A DNA stretch of 64,000 nucleotides from Pseudomonas asiatica (GTDB lineage Bacteria; Pseudomonadota; Gammaproteobacteria; Pseudomonadales; Pseudomonadaceae): contig NZ_BLJF01000001.1 in NCBI RefSeq assembly GCF_009932335.1, forward strand, positions 2,046,001-2,110,000. The letters run 5' to 3'. Each line of letters opens with the position of its first letter. Within the stretch, counting starts at the first letter, position 1. The notes under the pieces are model-generated. The model worked only from the letters and a program-made list of their open reading frames with translations, was not told where the DNA came from and did no database searches. Of the stretch, positions 24,467 to 36,034 are shown piece after piece. The position numbers were made by a program, and so were the translations under genes.

Positions 24467-25366
24467 TCAGCCCCTGCCCCGCTTCAAGGTCTCGCTGGGA
24501 AACTCCTTGAACAACTGCCGGTAACTCTCTGAAAACCTTCCCAAATGCCAGAACGACCAACGCATCGCCACCTCGGCCACGGTCACTTCACCGCCATGCA
24601 GCAGATCGCGCCGCGCACCGTTCAGCCGGCGCAGGCGCAACCAGTGCGCCGGCGGCATCCCGGTAAACGCCTTGAAGGCTTGCTGCAACTGACGCAAGGA
24701 AACCCCGGCAACATCCGCCAGCTCCACCAGATTCAGCGTTTCCTCCGGGCAGTCGGCCGCCCACTCGCTCACCCGCCGCATGATCGCCCGTTCCTCGTCA
24801 CGCCGGCCCAACGCCACGCCCTGCAGGCGTTGGCAGGCGTTGTCGAGGATGAACAGGCAGTCCTCCAGCAATTGCTCCGCCAGGGCCTGCCCCTGCAGAG
24901 GGCAATCCGCCTGGCCCAGGCGGGTCAGTGTCGCACTCAGCCAACTGCCGAACAGCGCATTCTGCCCGCTGCCCAGCGGCACCATGAACAACCCTTCCAG
25001 GCGCTGCGGGTCAAGCCCATGGCGCGCCAGGAAGGCCTGGTCGAACACGACCGCCACTTCCTGGTAGTTCTCTGGCGTGATCCAGATGTTCCGGCTCTGC
25101 TCGTTCAGCAGGTACAGGCTGTTCTCGCTGCGGTCGAAGCAGAACGCCAGCGAACCGCTCGGCGCGCGGAAAAACTGCTCCACCCGGGTGTTCAGCCGCT
25201 CCTCGTACACCTCCACCCCGTCCAGCCCCAGGCAACGCAGCTCACCGCTGAAATGCCCGGGCGACATCTGCCGGTACTGCTGCTGCCAGCCAGGGGTGGC
25301 ACGTACTTGTTCGGTTACGTCGGTGGTGTGGTAAGCCTGGACTTGCAGGGCATTGGCGGTTGTCAC
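24467..25366 (-). CDS. AraC-family transcriptional regulator of the polyamine genes
   Basis: 299 residues from GTG 25366, which has AGGACC upstream. The long open frame continuing to 26440 is antisense to the synthetase gene and rejected. The N-terminal domain (about 1-190) is a ligand-sensing region. The C-terminal AraC DNA-binding domain carries LVELADVAGVSLRQLQQAFK and VAEVAMRWSFWHLGRFSESY, ending with PSETLKRGRG. It is divergent from the gamma-glutamylpolyamine synthetase with a 183-base spacer, so it is the likely activator of the synthetase, binding protein and oxidase genes. The inducer is presumably a polyamine, but the sequence does not show it. Confidence 0.87.
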   Translation of the reverse strand: MTTANALQVQAYHTTDVTEQVRATPGWQQQYRQMSPGHFSGELRCLGLDGVEVYEERLNTRVEQFFRAPSGSLAFCFDRSENSLYLLNEQSRNIWITPENYQEVAVVFDQAFLARHGLDPQRLEGLFMVPLGSGQNALFGSWLSATLTRLGQADCPLQGQALAEQLLEDCLFILDNACQRLQGVALGRRDEERAIMRRVSEWAADCPEETLNLVELADVAGVSLRQLQQAFKAFTGMPPAHWLRLRRLNGARRDLLHGGEVTVAEVAMRWSFWHLGRFSESYRQLFKEFPSETLKRGRG

Positions 25367-25549
25367 GCTCGGTCCTAGTTGCACTCTTTTGGTGCATTCA
25401 TTGCCGGAGAAAGTGGATAGATCAGCCTTGCGGGCTGCGACCAAGATAGTCTCCAGCGCGTCACCTGGGAAGCGGGACGCCTTCGAAACCCTGGAACGGT
25501 TTACGCTGGCACGCTTGCTCCCACACCAAAACCCAACCAAGAGGTCTGT

Positions 25550-26908
25550 ATGAACGCCCCCTTCGATCAGCTGTCCGCCTGGCTGAAAGAACACCGTATC
25601 ACCGAAGTCGAATGCGTGATCAGCGACCTGACCGGCATCGCCCGCGGCAAGATCGCACCCACCGCCAAGTTTCTCCACGAGCGTGGCATGCGCCTGCCCG
25701 AGAGCGTGTTGCTGCAGACGGTCACCGGCGACTATGTCGACGATGACATCTACTACAACCTGCTCGATGCCGCCGACATCGACATGGTCTGCCGCCCAGA
25801 CCCGAGTGCCGTGTACCAGATCCCGTGGGCGATCGAGCCGACCGCGATCGTTATCCACGACACCTTCGACAAGCAAGGCAACCCCATCGAACTGTCGCCG
25901 CGCAACGTGCTGAAGAAAGTGCTCAAGCTTTATGCAGACAAAGGCTGGCAGCCAATCGTGGCACCGGAGATGGAGTTCTACCTGACCCAGCGCTGCGAAG
26001 ACCCGGACTTGCCGCTGCAAGTGCCGCTGGGGCGTTCCGGCCGTGCCGAAAGCGGCCGCCAGTCGTTCTCGATCGATGCCGCCAACGAGTTCGATCCGCT
26101 GTTCGAAGACGTCTACGACTGGTGCGAGATCCAGGGCCTGGACCTGGACACGCTGATCCATGAAGACGGCCCGGCGCAGATGGAGATCAACTTCCGCCAC
26201 GGCGACGCCCTGGACCTGGCCGACCAGATCACCGTGTTCAAGCGCACCATGCGTGAAGCCGCGCTCAAGCACAACGTAGCCGCCACCTTCATGGCCAAGC
26301 CGATCACCGACGAGCCCGGCAGCGCCATGCACCTGCACCAGAGCGTGGTCGACATCGCCACCGGCAAGCCGATCTTCGCCAATGAAGACGGCAGCATGAG
26401 CCAGCTGTTCCTGTACCACATCGGCGGTTTGCAGAAGCACATCCCCAAGCTGCTGCCGATGTTCGCGCCCAACGTCAACTCGTTCCGCCGCTTCCTGCCG
26501 GACACCTCGGCACCGGTGAACGTCGAGTGGGGTGAGGAAAACCGTACCGCCGGGCTGCGCGTACCCACCTCAAGCCCCGAGGCAATGCGCGTGGAAAACC
26601 GCCTGCCGGGCGCCGACGCCAACCCGTACCTGGCAATCGCCGCCAGCCTTCTGTGCGGCTACCTGGGCATGGTCGAGCGCATCGAGCCCAGCGCACCTGT
26701 GCAGGGCCGTGCCTACGAGCGGCGCAACCTGCGCCTGCCGATCACCATCGAGGACGCGCTGCAGCACATGGAAGACTGCGAGACCGTGCAGCAGTACCTG
26801 GGCAAGCAATTCGTCCAGGGTTATGTGGCGGTCAAGCGTGCCGAGCACGAGAACTACAAGCGCGTGATCAGCTCCTGGGAGCGTGAATTCCTGATGCTGA
26901 GCGTGTAA
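25550..26908 (+). CDS. Gamma-glutamylpolyamine synthetase (glutamine-synthetase-like, PuuA/SpuI type)
   Basis: 452 residues from ATG 25550, with AAGAGGT upstream. The fold is glutamine synthetase type: APEMEFYL and AQMEINFRHGDA (metal-binding Glu), then ATFMAKPITDEPGSAMHLHQS, then NSFRRFLPDTSAPVNVEWGE and the C-terminal RVENRLPGADANPYLAIAAS with its Arg and Glu. The lack of the full-length classical GS signature and the context of an adjacent polyamine-binding protein and FAD oxidase identify it as the PuuA/SpuI group. It ligates glutamate to putrescine or another polyamine as the first step of the gamma-glutamyl pathway. The exact polyamine is not certain. Confidence 0.88.
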   Translation: MNAPFDQLSAWLKEHRITEVECVISDLTGIARGKIAPTAKFLHERGMRLPESVLLQTVTGDYVDDDIYYNLLDAADIDMVCRPDPSAVYQIPWAIEPTAIVIHDTFDKQGNPIELSPRNVLKKVLKLYADKGWQPIVAPEMEFYLTQRCEDPDLPLQVPLGRSGRAESGRQSFSIDAANEFDPLFEDVYDWCEIQGLDLDTLIHEDGPAQMEINFRHGDALDLADQITVFKRTMREAALKHNVAATFMAKPITDEPGSAMHLHQSVVDIATGKPIFANEDGSMSQLFLYHIGGLQKHIPKLLPMFAPNVNSFRRFLPDTSAPVNVEWGEENRTAGLRVPTSSPEAMRVENRLPGADANPYLAIAASLLCGYLGMVERIEPSAPVQGRAYERRNLRLPITIEDALQHMEDCETVQQYLGKQFVQGYVAVKRAEHENYKRVISSWEREFLMLSV

Positions 26909-26933
26909 TCACCTTCCAGGGCATGCACCGGAC

Positions 26934-27029
26934 CTGCAGGAGCAGCCTTGTGCTGCGAAGGGGCCAGTGCCGCCACAGCTGATCCTTTGCCCTACCGGCC
27001 TGTTCGCAGCACAAGGCTGCTCCTACAAG
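26934..27029. repeat. Inverted REP pair (GGAGCAGCCTTGTGCTGCGA class)
   Basis: GGAGCAGCCTTGTGCTGCGA at about 26939-26958 is mirrored by TCGCAGCACAAGGCTGCTCC at about 27004-27023. It separates the synthetase from the polyamine-binding protein gene. It may be an internal mRNA hairpin, if the two are cotranscribed. Confidence 0.85.
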
Positions 27030-27062
27030 GTGATGAGTCACCTGTGGGAGCGGCCGCCATAA

Positions 27063-28187
<1,125 letters not shown>

Positions 28188-28200
28188 GCCGAGAACGCCC

Positions 28201-29496
28201 ATGTCTTTCACTACCCAACACACCGCTTCGTACTATGCCGCCACGGCACGCGATGCGGCGCCCTACCCCAGCCTGGACGGCGAGCTGAGCGCCGATGTGT
28301 GCGTGGTCGGCGGCGGGCTGACCGGGGTCAATACCGCCCTGGAACTGGCCGAGCGCGGCCTCTCGGTGGTGCTGCTGGAGGGCCGACGCATCGGCTGGGG
28401 TGCCAGCGGCCGCAATGGCGGCCAGCTGATTCGCGGCATCGGCCATGACGTCAGCGGCTTTGCCCGGCATGTCGGCCAGGACGGTGTGCACTACCTGAAA
28501 CAGGCCGGCATCGATTCGGTAGCGCTGGTGGCCAGCCGTATCGCCCGGTACGGCATTGCCTGCGACCTGCGCTGGGGCTTCTGCGAACTGGCCAACACCC
28601 CTGCGCAGTTCGCCGCCTTCAAGGACGAACAGGACGACCTGGCCGCACTCGGTTATCGCCCTGAAACCCGCTTGGTCAGTGCCGACCAGCTGCATGAAAT
28701 CGTCGCCAGCGACCAGTACGCCGGCGGCCTGGTGGACATGGGCTCGGGCCACCTGCACCCGCTTGACCTGGTCCAGGGCGAAGCCCGCGCCGCCCACGGC
28801 CTGGGCGTACGCATCTTCGAGCAGAGCCCGGTGCTGCGCATCGAGCACGGCCCCCGCGTGACACTGCACACAGCCCGTGGCAAGGTGCGGGCAAGCAGCC
28901 TGGTGCTGGGCTGCAACGCCCACCTCGATGAACTGGAACCACGCCTGAGCGGCAAGGTGCTGCCGGCCGGCAGCTACGTGGTGGCCACCGAGCCATTGCC
29001 CGAAGCGCTGGCCAACAGCCTGATCCCGCAGAACATGGCGCTGTGCGACCAGAAAGTCGGCCTGGACTACTACCGCCTCACGGCAGACCGGCGCCTGCTG
29101 TTCGGCGGCGCCTGCCACTATTCCGGCCGCGACCCCAAGGACATCGGCGCCTACATGCGGCCCAAGGTGCTGAAGGTGTTTCCGCAACTGGCCAACGTGC
29201 GTATCGAATACCAGTGGGGAGGCATGATCGGCATCACCGCCAACCGCTTCCCCCAAGTCGGGCGCCTCAGCCAGCACCCCAATGTTTACTACGCCCAGGG
29301 CTATTCCGGGCATGGGCTGAACGTGACGCACTGGACGGCGAAACTGCTGGCCGAAAGCATCGCCCTCGGCCACAGCCAGGGGCTGGACGTGTTCAGCGCC
29401 GTGCCGCACCTGACCTTCCCCGGTGGCAAGGCACTACGCTCACCGCTGCTGGCGCTGGGGATGTTGTGGTATCGACTGCGGGAGGTGCTGGGTTGA
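28201..29496 (+). CDS. FAD-dependent gamma-glutamylpolyamine oxidase (PuuB-like)
   Basis: 431 residues. The N-terminal FAD-binding fold has DVCVVGGGLTGVNTALELAE and WGASGRNGGQ. The D-amino-acid-oxidase-type C-terminal half contains GLDYYRLTADRRLLFGGACH and the terminal-region YYAQGYSGHGLN. This pattern matches PuuB, which oxidises gamma-glutamylputrescine to the aldehyde using O2. With the synthetase and the sad gene it outlines a route polyamine to gamma-glutamyl form to aldehyde to semialdehyde to succinate. A PuuC-type dehydrogenase and PuuD-type hydrolase are not seen in the window. The substrate assignment is by analogy. Confidence 0.85.
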   Translation: MSFTTQHTASYYAATARDAAPYPSLDGELSADVCVVGGGLTGVNTALELAERGLSVVLLEGRRIGWGASGRNGGQLIRGIGHDVSGFARHVGQDGVHYLKQAGIDSVALVASRIARYGIACDLRWGFCELANTPAQFAAFKDEQDDLAALGYRPETRLVSADQLHEIVASDQYAGGLVDMGSGHLHPLDLVQGEARAAHGLGVRIFEQSPVLRIEHGPRVTLHTARGKVRASSLVLGCNAHLDELEPRLSGKVLPAGSYVVATEPLPEALANSLIPQNMALCDQKVGLDYYRLTADRRLLFGGACHYSGRDPKDIGAYMRPKVLKVFPQLANVRIEYQWGGMIGITANRFPQVGRLSQHPNVYYAQGYSGHGLNVTHWTAKLLAESIALGHSQGLDVFSAVPHLTFPGGKALRSPLLALGMLWYRLREVLG

Positions 29497-29600
29497 CGTG
29501 GCAGCAGGCTTGCCTGCGAATCGGAAGTTAAAGGAAATTTTTCAAAAAATTCCGTAATTCACTGATTTTAAAGGGCTTTCAAAGAACAAAGATAAAGGAC

Positions 29601-29906
29601 TCAAAGAAGAGCCTGTAACCATTTGTTTTTAATGATATTCAGCAGCTTCAAAGCCGGTCCCGATGGACGCGTCTCGCCCTGCTCCCATTTGCGCACTGTC
29701 GATGCGCTCGTGTGCAAATGCATCGCAAAGACCGGCTGGCTGAAGTTGAGTGCCTCGCGCAAACGGCGTATGTCCAGTGCGCTGAAATCTCGCACCGGTG
29801 CAGGGCATAGCGCTTCGTAATCCCGAAGCGTGACCTTGCCGATCGCTCCGGCCTCGTGCAGGGCGACAAGGTCCTCGCGTAACGATTCAATCAGTTTGCT
29901 GCTCAC
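29601..29906 (-). CDS. NadS/HigA-type XRE antitoxin (orphan)
   Basis: 101 residues from GTG 29906 (six bases after GGAGG). The protein has an N-terminal dimer region and a C-terminal helix-turn-helix: LREALNFSQPVFAMHLHTSA and VRKWEQGETRPSGPALKLLN. This is the architecture of antitoxins paired with RelE/HigB toxins, where the antitoxin represses its operon. A partner toxin would normally precede it and overlap by one or two bases. Here the upstream stretch looks like a toxin gene destroyed by a frameshift and stop codons (see 29903-30090). The antitoxin itself looks intact. Confidence 0.82.
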   Translation of the reverse strand: MSSKLIESLREDLVALHEAGAIGKVTLRDYEALCPAPVRDFSALDIRRLREALNFSQPVFAMHLHTSASTVRKWEQGETRPSGPALKLLNIIKNKWLQALL

Positions 29907-30090
29907 AACATACCTCCACCCGCCTGCAACGCCCGGCAGAGCAAACCCAGAAAGACTTTGCCCGCGAATCGCAGCACTTCTGCTCCTTAACGGGCATAGT
30001 TTTCCAAGGGCGGCAGAAACTGAAAAGCCAGCGAAGTCCCAAGACACTGTAGGAATTTGCGCGCTTGGGAACGTGACCGTAGCCACTTCC
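29903..30090 (-). pseudogene. Probable remnant of a RelE/HigB-type toxin upstream of the antitoxin
   Basis: Read on the minus strand, two frames together give RelE-like pieces. One frame has SGYGHVPKRANS and RWLFSF. A second frame from about 30004 gives ENYAR, a stop, then GAEVLRFAGKVFLGL and LQAGGGML. These fit the C-terminal pattern of HigB/RelE toxins (aromatic-GFxKNxR-xNI, then a helix with Glu-x-Leu-x-x-Ala-x-x). The last TGA (29905-29903) overlaps the antitoxin GTG by the two bases TG, as in intact pairs. The frame is shifted and interrupted, and the 5' part is missing. This is inference from short similarity. Confidence 0.4.
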
Positions 30091-30176
30091 CACTACAGAT
30101 TGAACCAGCCCACTGGCCAACTGCCCCGCACCTGCTAGCGTTGTTCTGGCCGACCTATCATGGATGCATCTTCATC

Positions 30177-30854
30177 ATGAAATCATTGCCCCGCATTACC
30201 CTGTTGTGCGCCGCACTGCTTACCATGGCCGCCTGCTCCAGCAATCGCGTGGACCCAAAGGACTACTCCGGCTTCCTCAAGGATTACAGCCGTCTGGAGG
30301 AAACCAAGAGCCCGTCGGGTGACCCGGTGATGCGCTGGATCGACCCCAAGGTCAACGTCAACCAGTACAGCCAGGTGTTCATCGAGCCCAGCCAGTTCTA
30401 CCCCAAGCCGCAGCCGACGCCGGTCATCTCGGCGCAGACGCTGCAGGAAATCACCCGCTACTTCAACGAAGCGCTGCGCCGTGAAATGGGCAGCGTGGTA
30501 CCACTGGCCAAGGGCCCCGGCCCGGGCGTGATCGTGGTGCGCCCGGCCATCACTGCGGTGTCCACCAGCAACGAGGGCCTCAAGCCCTATGAGGTCATCC
30601 CTATCGCGCTGATTTCAGCCGGTGTGAACACCGCCATGGGCGGCCGTGACCAAGAGGTGGATGTCGGCGTGGAAGCTGCGTTCCTCGATGGTGCCAGTCA
30701 GAAAGTGCTGGCCCAGGTCGTGCGCAAGGGCACGGGGCAGGAGCTGGAGAACAAGACCACGCAGCTGACCCTGAATGACGTCAAGCCGGTGCTGGATGGC
30801 TGGGCCAAGGACATGCGTGCGAGTTTCCTGGAAGCGAAGCAGAAAGCCCGCTAA
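30177..30854 (+). CDS. DUF3313-type lipoprotein
   Basis: 225 residues from ATG 30177. The type II signal peptide ends at Cys20 (LLTMAACSSN), so it is an envelope lipoprotein. The mature part contains YSGFLKDYSRL, VNQYSQVFIEPSQFYPKPQP and YEVIPIALISAG, typical of the DUF3313 family, which is widespread in Pseudomonas and of unknown role. There is no cotranscribed gene: an antitoxin on the other strand lies upstream and a REP pair downstream. An open frame reaching 30057 upstream is out of context. Confidence 0.8.
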   Translation: MKSLPRITLLCAALLTMAACSSNRVDPKDYSGFLKDYSRLEETKSPSGDPVMRWIDPKVNVNQYSQVFIEPSQFYPKPQPTPVISAQTLQEITRYFNEALRREMGSVVPLAKGPGPGVIVVRPAITAVSTSNEGLKPYEVIPIALISAGVNTAMGGRDQEVDVGVEAAFLDGASQKVLAQVVRKGTGQELENKTTQLTLNDVKPVLDGWAKDMRASFLEAKQKAR

Positions 30855-30869
30855 AGCCTCACTGGTCCA

Positions 30870-30984
30870 TGTAGGAGCGGCCTTGTGTCGCGATGGGGCG
30901 CGGAGCGGCCCCAGATCCACATATTCAAGCTGAAATCGCTGGGGCTGCTTCGCAGCCCTTTCGCGACACAAGGCCGCTCCTACA
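30870..30984. repeat. Inverted REP pair (GGAGCGGCCTTGTGTCGCGA class) between convergent genes
   Basis: GTAGGAGCGGCCTTGTGTCGC at the left is mirrored by GCGACACAAGGCCGCTCCTAC at the right. It lies between the ends of the lipoprotein gene and the serine dehydratase gene. Confidence 0.85.
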
Positions 30985-30994
30985 GTTGACCGCG

Positions 30995-32371
<1,377 letters not shown>

Positions 32372-32517
32372 GCTAATGCCTGACCGTGCCCGGGTATGAA
32401 GCCGCAGCGCGGTTATCTGGAGAAATTGAGCGATATTGCGATTTTGCGCGATACTGCCGCGCTGGTTCACGGATGACCAACGAAACTTCCTAAGCAAGGC
32501 TTTAGTGGTACTAAACG

Positions 32518-33459
32518 ATGCGACGACAACTCAATGGCCAGACGTTCGTCTGGCTACACGTGTTCGCCTGTGCGGCCCGGCACTTGTCCTTCACCCGCTG
32601 TGCCGAAGAGCTGCACATTACCCCGGGCGCCGTCAGCCAACAGATGCGCCAGTTGGAGGAACGCCTGGGCTACCAGCTGTTCCTGCGTCGGGCACGTGGT
32701 GTGGAACTGAGCGCCGAAGGGCAACGCTTGGCACAGACGGTGACCGAAGCCTACGGCAGCATCGAAGCCGAACTGCTGCGCCTGGATGCAGGTGAGATCC
32801 GCGGCACCTTGCGCCTGCGCTCGATCCCGTCGTTCCTGGCCAAATGGCTCACGCCTCGTCTTCCGCGTTTTCAACAACGCTACCCGGACATCGAGTTGCG
32901 TCTGGTGGCCGAAGACAGTGCCCAGGCGTTGACCCCGGGCGATTTCGACCTGGCCATCGACCTGAACGATGGCAGCTACCCCGGCATGCTCTCGACACCA
33001 CTGCTGGACGAGCAGATCTTCCCCGTATGCTCCCCCACCTTGCTGCGCGGGCGCCCGCCGCTGCACGGGCCGGCGGATCTTGTGCACTACCCGCTGCTGC
33101 ACGACATTACGGCCTGGCGCGGCAGTTCGGAATATGCCGAATGGGAGTTCTACCTGGAGGGCATCGGCGCCGCCGGCCTGGATGTGCGGCGCGGGCATAC
33201 CTTCAACCGCAACCACCTGACCATCGAGGCGGCGATTGCCGGCATTGGCGTGGCGATCGCCCGACGCACGCTGCTCAACGACGAACTGGAGCGCGGCGCA
33301 CTGATCGTGCCGTTCGGGGTGCCTATCGCCAATCACAAGCGCTATGTAGTGCATTACCCACCGGGCGGGCTGAACCAGCCGGGGGCGCGGGCGGTGCATG
33401 ACTGGCTAGTGGAGGAAGCGCGGGGTTTCAGGGAGTTGCACCCGCTGAACAAGGACTAG
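32518..33459 (+). CDS. LysR/GcvA-type regulator, probable control of serine dehydratase
   Basis: 313 residues. The N-terminal HTH reads FACAARHLSFTRCAEELHIT and then PGAVSQQMRQLEERLG. The effector domain has LRLRSIPSFLAKWLTPRLP, the style of GcvA/DsdC-type amino-acid regulators. It is divergent from the serine dehydratase gene, which I infer as its target. The ligand is not evident. No strong Shine-Dalgarno is seen before the ATG, so the start is a little uncertain. Confidence 0.82.
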   Translation: MRRQLNGQTFVWLHVFACAARHLSFTRCAEELHITPGAVSQQMRQLEERLGYQLFLRRARGVELSAEGQRLAQTVTEAYGSIEAELLRLDAGEIRGTLRLRSIPSFLAKWLTPRLPRFQQRYPDIELRLVAEDSAQALTPGDFDLAIDLNDGSYPGMLSTPLLDEQIFPVCSPTLLRGRPPLHGPADLVHYPLLHDITAWRGSSEYAEWEFYLEGIGAAGLDVRRGHTFNRNHLTIEAAIAGIGVAIARRTLLNDELERGALIVPFGVPIANHKRYVVHYPPGGLNQPGARAVHDWLVEEARGFRELHPLNKD

Positions 33460-33485
33460 GCCAACCAATTGCGGCTGCACGAAAT

Positions 33486-33655
33486 CGCTCTCATAGAACA
33501 ACACATGACTCATTGGTTCGGCGGGGTTCTGTAGGAGCAGCCTTGTGCTGCGAAGAGGCCGGGGCTGACAAAGCCTGTCTATTGACTGTATCGGCCTCTT
33601 CGCAGCACAAGGCTGCTCCTACAAAGGACGCGCCAAGCGAGCGATATTTGTTCTC
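33486..33655. repeat. Long dispersed repeat, copy B
   Basis: Near-identical to 15067-15236 over about 170 bases. The inverted REP pair GTAGGAGCAGCCTTGTGCTG is included, together with the unique flank CTCATAGAACAACACATGAC. It lies between the LysR gene end and the end of the initiating sugar transferase gene, convergent genes. Confidence 0.85.
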
Positions 33656-33686
33656 CGGCGACAGCGCAGCCACACCTGGGGAGGTC

Positions 33687-35108
33687 TCAATAAGCCTGCT
33701 TGCCGGTAAAGGCGCTAAGTGTGCGCACCAGAATCACGAAATCCAGCCACAGCGACCAGTTGTTGATGTACTCGATGTCCGAGTCCACCCGCTGGATCAT
33801 CTGTTCGATATCCCTGGTTTCGCCCCTGAACCCACGCACCTGCGCCAGGCCGGTCATGCCAGGCTTGATATTGTGGCGAGCGAAGTAGTCGACGATGTCC
33901 TGCGAATACAGCGTGTCATGCTGCAACGCATGCGGCCGCGGCCCTACCAGCGACATCTCCCCGGTCAGCACATTGAACAACTGCGGCAGTTCATCGAGGC
34001 TGGTGCGGCGGATAAAGGCGCCGACCCGGGTCAGCCGTGGGTCATCCCTCTGCGCCTGCTTCACCACGCCATCTTCCGGCTGGTGGACATGCATGCTCCT
34101 GAACTTCCAGATACGGAACGCCTCCCCCGTCCAGCCGGTGCGCTCCTGACGGAAGAAAACCGGGCCGCGGCTATCGAGCTTGATGGCCAGCGCAACGGCC
34201 AGCAACACCGGCGATGCCAGCAGCAGGATCAGCGCCGCCAACACCCTGTCCTCGAGGTTCTTCAAGAACAGGCTCATGCCCGTCAGCGGTGTTTCCGACA
34301 AGGTCAGCACAGGTATGCCGGCAATTTCCCGCACGCTGTGATTGATCAGGCGCAACGAGAAGATATCCGGTACCCAGTTCACCGCAATGCACTTGTCGAG
34401 CAACTTGAGATACACATCGTTGATGACCTCGGAACCGCCCAGCGGGGTCACCAGGTACACCGTGCGAATGCCATGGCGGGCCACGATATCGTCGAGGTCG
34501 GCAATAAGCCCGAGCACCGGCATGCGCTGCTTTCCTTCGGCACTTTCGCGCCCCGACTCATCGGCATTGTCGATCAGCACGCAACCCAGCACGCGTTCGC
34601 CGAACCAGGGGTTGTTGCTGATTTTCTGATACAGGAAGTTGGCCAAGTCACCGGCGCCAATGATCAGGGCGTTGTCCAGGCGTGCATGGGCGCTAAAGCG
34701 CTTTTGCAATTCGCGCACGGCAAAGTGCAGGAACAACTGGGCGATGTAGCCAATGATGAACAACTGCACGACCAGCAGTCGCGAATAGGTTTCGCTCTGT
34801 TTGGCCAGGAAGGCCATGACCACCAGGAAGCAAAAGGTTGCCGACCAGGCCTTGAACAGCCGGAAAGCCTTGATGGAAAGCCCGACGTTGGTACGGTAGA
34901 TCGCATAGTGATCGTAGATGACTGCCAGTGCGCCAACCAGCAACAGCAGCATGATCACGTAATCGGAAGTGATGTAGCCGAACTGGTCGTAGATCAGGTA
35001 CCAGGCAATACCGATGACTGCAATTCCATCGAGGCCGGCCTGAATGGCGTTACTTACGCTGCTTCTTCTCTGCAGTAAGGAACGACTGCTTCTCGGCTCT
35101 AAGACCAT
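33687..35108 (-). CDS. Undecaprenyl-phosphate glycosyl-1-phosphate transferase (WcaJ-like), exopolysaccharide initiation
   Basis: 473 residues from ATG 35108 (GAGGTCTGAA upstream). The N-terminal half has several membrane segments and a Rossmann-like CoA-binding region (ALIIGAGDLANFLYQK). The C-terminal catalytic domain has KLDSRGPVFFRQERTGW, IWKFRSMHVHQPEDG, RRTSLDELPQLFNVLTGEMS and LVGPRPHA. This enzyme transfers a sugar-1-phosphate (often glucose) onto undecaprenyl phosphate and starts the repeat unit at the cytoplasmic face. It is the last gene of the minus-strand exopolysaccharide block, with glycosyltransferases upstream. The sugar identity is not shown by sequence. An in-frame upstream start at 35261 would overlap the preceding gene. 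Confidence 0.92.
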   Translation of the reverse strand: MVLEPRSSRSLLQRRSSVSNAIQAGLDGIAVIGIAWYLIYDQFGYITSDYVIMLLLLVGALAVIYDHYAIYRTNVGLSIKAFRLFKAWSATFCFLVVMAFLAKQSETYSRLLVVQLFIIGYIAQLFLHFAVRELQKRFSAHARLDNALIIGAGDLANFLYQKISNNPWFGERVLGCVLIDNADESGRESAEGKQRMPVLGLIADLDDIVARHGIRTVYLVTPLGGSEVINDVYLKLLDKCIAVNWVPDIFSLRLINHSVREIAGIPVLTLSETPLTGMSLFLKNLEDRVLAALILLLASPVLLAVALAIKLDSRGPVFFRQERTGWTGEAFRIWKFRSMHVHQPEDGVVKQAQRDDPRLTRVGAFIRRTSLDELPQLFNVLTGEMSLVGPRPHALQHDTLYSQDIVDYFARHNIKPGMTGLAQVRGFRGETRDIEQMIQRVDSDIEYINNWSLWLDFVILVRTLSAFTGKQAY

Positions 35109-35257
35109 TTCAGACCTCATCAATTTGCGCGCAGCAAATGCCTTCCACCAACCAGCAAGGCTTGACAACGGCTCATGCAAAGCCCGTGGAGCAAAATCCT
35201 GCAGCCGCAAGCCATTGATCAAACTGTAGCAGCCATCCGCCATCAGCGTGCCCGGAA

Positions 35258-36034
35258 TCACCGTTCGTGCGGATTCTGACGCTCATACGGTGTGCCTGGC
35301 CGCCCACCGTCGCGGCGGAACAGCAGGGTACGCACGAGGAACAACGGGTTGCCCACAACATAGCGAATGAACAAACGCTTCGGCTCGCGCAACAGCCGGT
35401 ATAGCCACTCCCCACCCAACCGCCGCAACCACTCGGGCGCCCGGCTGACCTTGCCGCCGAGAAAATCCAGGATCGCGCCGCCACACACGATCAGGCACGG
35501 CCCCCCAGCTGCCGCCAGCCTTGCGGCCACAATCTCCTGCCTGGGCATTCCCATGCCCAGCACGATCAGCTCAGGTTGCAAATCCCTGGCCAGTTGCAGG
35601 TAGGTATCGACGCTGGCAAAGCCATCGTGGACCGACACCGGTACCACCCCGAACGTGGCTGTGCTTCGTTGCACGGCCTGGTCCAGGTACGGCTGTCGGG
35701 TGCCCCAGAACGCAACCCGCCGCCCACGGTAGGCAGCCAGAAGCCTTGGAATGAAGTCGGTGCCATTCATGTTGAGCCCTGGCTCAAGCCCCAGCCGGCG
35801 ATACAGGATCGCCAGGCCGGAACCATCGCGCAGCAGTACGTCGGCCGCTGACAATGCCTGGTGGCAGGCGCCATCACGAACCACCAGGTTCATTGCATGG
35901 GCATTGACGAAGCCCAGCACGGTCGCGGCTTTCGGGGCGCTGAGCCTGTCCAGCAGGCGCTGCGCGGCAGTGGCATCCGGCACCACTTCGAGCTTGCCGA
36001 CAAGGGTGTTCCAGCGTTCCTGCCAATGAGCCAT
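35258..36034 (-). CDS. WecG/TagA/CpsF-family glycosyltransferase
   Basis: 258 residues. Typical motifs are VNAHAMNLVVRDG at about 43-55, DGSGLAILYRRLG, a FWGTRQ segment, and the conserved LGMGMPRQE in the second half. Proteins of this family transfer N-acetylmannosaminuronic acid, N-acetylmannosamine or a related sugar to a lipid-linked precursor. The donor cannot be assigned. It begins right at the end of the preceding membrane glycosyltransferase (one-base overlap), so translation is probably coupled. The initiating transferase gene follows about 150 bases later. Confidence 0.88.
   Translation of the reverse strand: MAHWQERWNTLVGKLEVVPDATAAQRLLDRLSAPKAATVLGFVNAHAMNLVVRDGACHQALSAADVLLRDGSGLAILYRRLGLEPGLNMNGTDFIPRLLAAYRGRRVAFWGTRQPYLDQAVQRSTATFGVVPVSVHDGFASVDTYLQLARDLQPELIVLGMGMPRQEIVAARLAAAGGPCLIVCGGAILDFLGGKVSRAPEWLRRLGGEWLYRLLREPKRLFIRYVVGNPLFLVRTLLFRRDGGRPGTPYERQNPHER

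Noticed and set aside
24467..26440. A 657-codon minus-strand frame that fuses the AraC regulator to upstream sequence
   Set aside because: The part beyond 25366 is antisense to the gamma-glutamylpolyamine synthetase. The real start is GTG 25366.
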